Source: JAVBSX01 sp051660685 (GTDB taxonomy: Bacteria > Planctomycetota > Planctomycetia > Pirellulales > Thermoguttaceae). From it: a DNA stretch of 64,000 nt. Made by a program: the position numbers and the translations under genes. The stretch covers positions 1 through 64,000 of the forward strand of contig JBOFQB010000028.1 of NCBI GenBank assembly GCA_051660685.1, in the 5' to 3' direction. The notes beneath the pieces were generated by a model. It did no database searches, was not told the DNA's origin, and worked only from the letters and a program-made list of their open reading frames with translations. Positions 63,611 to 64,000 of the stretch are shown here, piece by piece (the stretch's first letter is position 1; each line of letters begins with the position of its first letter).

Positions 63611-64000
63611 CTAAGGGCTTTTTGAACCTTGTTCTTCCAAGGAGGAGTCCGTCAAAACAGTTTCCTGCACGACAATATGTGCTGAAATGCCGGGCAAAGA
63701 CTCAACCAGTTGCAATCCTTGTTCGGGACCGAGTACACTGATTGCTGACGCAAGGGCATCTGCTTCAATCGCGGTCGTTGCAAAAACAGTAACGAGTGCT
63801 TGATTGACCAAAGGAAAACCGGTTCGGGGGTCAATAATGTGCGAATACCGTTTTCCGTCCAGTTCAAAATACTGAAATGTATCACCTGAAGAGGCAATTG
63901 CCCGATTATCAAGGTTCATCGACCAACGAGGAGTTCCGTCATGTTCGAGCGGACCAATTGTAACGGTCCAACCGTTCATTGGGGGATCGCCTAATCGCAT
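63611..64000 (-). CDS. apbE: FAD:protein FMN transferase, C-terminal part (5' cut by window)
   Basis: 129 visible residues; the frame is open to the window edge, so the gene continues. IASSGDTFQYFELDGKRYSHIIDPRTGFPLVNQALVTVFATTAIEADALASAISVLGPEQGLQLVESLPG matches the ApbE flavin transferase, including the HIIDPRTG signature and the metal-ligand AIEADALASAI. It attaches FMN to Thr in partner proteins such as RnfG/NqrC, a link to the RnfC/PduS-like protein at 57712. Visible part only. Confidence 0.9.
   Translation of the reverse strand: MRLGDPPMNGWTVTIGPLEHDGTPRWSMNLDNRAIASSGDTFQYFELDGKRYSHIIDPRTGFPLVNQALVTVFATTAIEADALASAISVLGPEQGLQLVESLPGISAHIVVQETVLTDSSLEEQGSKSP

Overview
The window reads as a chromosomal segment of a Gram-negative bacterium, most likely a planctomycete of moderate GC content. 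The lineage is inferred from the mix of genes, not from a marker-gene comparison. Pointers are: LPS-type genes (waaA, gmhA), a PEP-CTERM protein, several long Pro/Gln-rich secreted proteins with no recognisable family, redoxin (TlpA-like) domains fused to long N-terminal regions, a secreted prenyltransferase-fold protein with a membrane anchor, a futalosine-pathway menaquinone gene (mqnC), an isolated flagellin gene, a RecB/AddA-like helicase-nuclease, and an unusually high load of hairpin repeats between genes. A very large Pmp-like autotransporter is also present. No rRNA, tRNA, CRISPR array, prophage or complete insertion sequence was seen.

Layout. 1-4.4 kb: end of an Rpn-family protein, a lipoprotein, a TraR/DksA zinc-finger gene followed by lspA, and a PEP-CTERM gene whose 5' end carries a 14-C run. 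4.6-11.2 kb: a secreted Pro-rich protein, a Tat-type DJ-1/PfpI protein, gmhA plus a zinc-binding lipoprotein, and a phenylacetate-CoA ligase with its ACT partner. 12-17 kb: OmpA-like lipoprotein, dapB, ogt, waaA and a Gln-rich secreted protein. 17.4-25.4 kb: the 1560-residue autotransporter, the anchored prenyltransferase-fold protein and flagellin. 25.8-33 kb: a redoxin protein lacking its cysteines, the RecB-like protein, and a ketoacyl-synthase homologue in which all three catalytic Cys/His/His positions are replaced. 33.4-45.5 kb: an EF-G-like GTPase, a sodium symporter, a large secreted protein, an A24 prepilin peptidase, mqnC, an SH3-type secreted protein and a STAS protein. 45.9-50.5 kb: alkaline phosphatase, a fucose-isomerase-like protein and a BNR sialidase-like protein. 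51-57.5 kb: a membrane protein, then the translation cluster ffh-rpsP-trmD-rplS-tadA (rimM absent from its usual place) and asnA. 57.7-64 kb: a PduS/RnfC-like flavo-iron-sulfur protein, an FHA protein, a bicupin-like protein, a classical TlpA-type redoxin, a LOG-family protein and the end of apbE.

The most unusual content is between the genes. At least three families of small non-coding elements with terminal inverted repeats are present (175/167 bp, about 158 bp in two copies, 220 bp in one copy). Two of these families are bounded by direct repeats that look like 12-14 bp target duplications. A separate family of short hairpins recurs in at least eleven intergenic regions. It keeps a loop of exactly three bases while the stem changes by compensatory substitutions. 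Telomere-like GGGGATA runs sit beside several of these. The poly-C tract in the PEP-CTERM gene looks like a slipped-strand expression switch, and the cysteine-less ketoacyl synthase looks like a chain-length-factor-like pseudoenzyme.
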